Shown one piece after another: positions 62,201 to 64,000 of a stretch of 64,000 nucleotides of DNA. The notes beneath the pieces were generated by a model. That model was not told the origin of the DNA. It saw only the letters and a list, made by a program, of their open reading frames with translations, and made no database searches. Each line of letters starts with the position of its first letter. The first letter of the stretch is position 1. The stretch comes from Isoetes taiwanensis. Taxonomy: Eukaryota > Streptophyta > Lycopodiopsida > Isoetales > Isoetaceae. The DNA is taken from assembly GCA_021234155.1 (NCBI GenBank), contig JAJEKV010000499.1, positions 104,633 through 168,632 on the forward strand, given 5' to 3'. The position numbers were made by a program, and so were the translations under genes.

Positions 62201-64000
62201 AAATCTGGAATAAAAAGTATGGGTCTGGGTAAGGTCCTCCAGCTGTATTCATGATGTGCATCATGTGACAGGTTGATGGTGAAAGAGTTCTACATTTGGT
62301 AAACCGTGTACTTGACCTGCAATGGAAAAAAAAAAAACATATTTGTCTTCTTCATACTCTAGGCTTTATTTTCTAGAGTTCAAACAGACAAAAACATACC
62401 TCCCTCTTAGACATCATAATGGGCACTAATTATCTATAAGTTGATTTTGGCATGAATCTACAAGTCTTTTTTTTATATATATGCAACAGAAATAAATGCT
62501 AATAATAGAGGAAGCGAGGTTAAGGGCATGGCAAAAGTTTAGGGTTTCTATAAAGATTTTAGATTCAAATGAACAGATCCAAAGCTGTTTTCAACCGGGA
62601 CACAATTCTTAGATTTTTGCAGGACAGATCAACTTACTTTGCGAATCGATTCTCCAACTGCGGCCGCTGTCACAGTCTGATATCGCCACGGTCTGATGTC
62701 CCTAGAAGTTATGAAAGAATTTGGAAGCCCATTTTTAAGATTACAAGCCAACAATATAAAAAAGTGATGACAAAAATGGAAACCAAAAAAAAATGGGCCC
62801 CAATGTAACAAATAAATACCAATTGATCGCATAGATTCTCATTTGCGTTGGAGCATTGGCACTCTAGTGGTGGGACAAAAAAGTGACCAGCTGGTACACT
62901 CTTTAAGATAGATAGATGGATGAATGTCTTTTTTAAAGCCAGGGAGCCAGCCCAGTTCCCTCAATGGTCATTAGGGCCATCAATAAAATATATATAGAAT
63001 GCACAATATGCACACTGACTTGTGTCCTTTTGTGTCCTGATTACATACGATGACATTTTTCAAACTATTGTCCAGGCATCTCGCTGTGCAGCTCAAGTCA
63101 GTCTTTACTTGGAAGCGTTCATGCACCTGCTGGTGCTAGCTTGGTATCTAGGAATGCCTATAATGATTCCTTTCTGCCTGAGACCAAAGTATAAGCACCG
63201 TGTCTGGAGCCCATTCTTTGAATCTTTCAAGCCCAGGTTTCAGCTATAATGTCTTATTCCATCTGTTGTGTTGTTTGTATGTTGTTGTTGTTGTTGTTTG
63301 CTTTTAACATCATTGTCATGGCAAAAGAGACAAAAGATAAATGTTGTTTCTAGATTCCTACAATCCACCGATAGATTTGACTTTAGATCTATCGTGTAGT
63401 TGCTATCGCACCTATCTTTTTCTTGTTTACAAAGCATAGTCACATGTGAATACGTTTTGATTACATAGTTCTAGTGTGCAAATTGTATATTTTATACGAA
63501 TTTATAAAAAGAAAACTAATGGGGTTAATAAACGCGTTGCCAACGACCATACATAAAATTATGACACAAAGGGAGGGGAGGAAAGGGAGGCACAATCTTA
63601 TGCTAAAGCATGGAAAGTCTGTAAATGGTGAATAATCCTGACAAAGAAGGCCAAAGAAATTGAACCATCATGATAATTAATCGAAATCTATCTCAAAACT
63701 TTCACCGCCCTTGGTTTCATGATCAATAGAGGCATGTTGTGCTCCTTATCTTCTTGGAGCTTGTTGATAGCTATGTTAGGCCCTGCAAAGGAGCAACTTG
63801 TCTCATTCTATGCTCAGAATAGCTGTGCAGACTAATTTGGACCATCAAAGGAAAAAGTAATTGTACCATCGGAGGAAAATACGAACTTTCTTTCAAATTC
63901 TTTGATTTTTATATAATCTAAAAGAAACATTGGCGCACTTTCTAATGGGATAATAAACATAGAGGGGAGGAGGGAGGCAAGGGAAGAGAACATAGAACTA
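59280..64000. other. Anonymous right end of the window
   Basis: This is AT-rich DNA with scattered short frames on both strands (59272-59472, 60323-60643, 63022-63249) and no recognisable domains. A short (GTT)n tract lies at 63277-63300 and GGGAGGGGAGGAAAGGGAGG near 63570. Individual exons of an unidentified gene could be hidden here, but I cannot support one. Confidence 0.4.

Overview
This is nuclear DNA from a land plant. One recognisable host gene, the Mediator subunit MED23, fills the first 36.7 kb on the + strand. Its 21 inferred exons match plant MED23 along its length, but its introns are swollen by retrotransposons. Copia and gypsy fragments, LINEs, SINE heads and MITEs, plus a decayed phospholipase D, all fit a large, repeat-rich plant genome. 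A fern or other non-flowering vascular plant is my guess; the sequence alone does not settle it.

Layout. 1-358: upstream region of MED23. 359-36715: MED23, first ATG at 359 and stop at 36713-36715. Intron 8 (5.3-8.8 kb) holds LINE debris. Intron 9 (8.9-28.1 kb) is a nest: copia element C1 (+) was split by a LINE, the LINE was split by a 5-kb copia C2 (-) with matching 5-bp target duplications, and C1 was split again by a non-coding LTR element with 734/755-bp LTRs. Intron 10 holds gypsy integrase and copia gag debris on the - strand. 36.7-45 kb: non-coding DNA with tandem duplications, a 28-bp perfect inverted repeat, a LINE reverse-transcriptase remnant, a collapsed gypsy element and an (AATAG)n array.

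45.7-52.9 kb: a phospholipase D alpha-type pseudogene on the - strand. It is broken by stops, frameshifts, a CACTA-type MITE inside an exon and a SINE with a (TTC)n tail in its last part. Its middle has also been tandemly duplicated, with a 6-bp microhomology at the junction. 53.4-53.9 kb: a 482-bp foldback element resembling a MULE. 54-64 kb: mostly anonymous AT-rich DNA with tRNA-derived SINE heads, a second copy of a ~560-bp retroposon and one possible unidentified exon.

The most interesting pattern is a short terminal signature, roughly CATAGACCCAAGTGGTCTC followed by GTAGATGTTAAT and a variable simple tail. It recurs at about ten places on both strands, at the 3' ends of LINE fragments and of short retroposons. 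One copy lies exactly where it supplies the polypyrimidine tract of the MED23 exon 7 acceptor.
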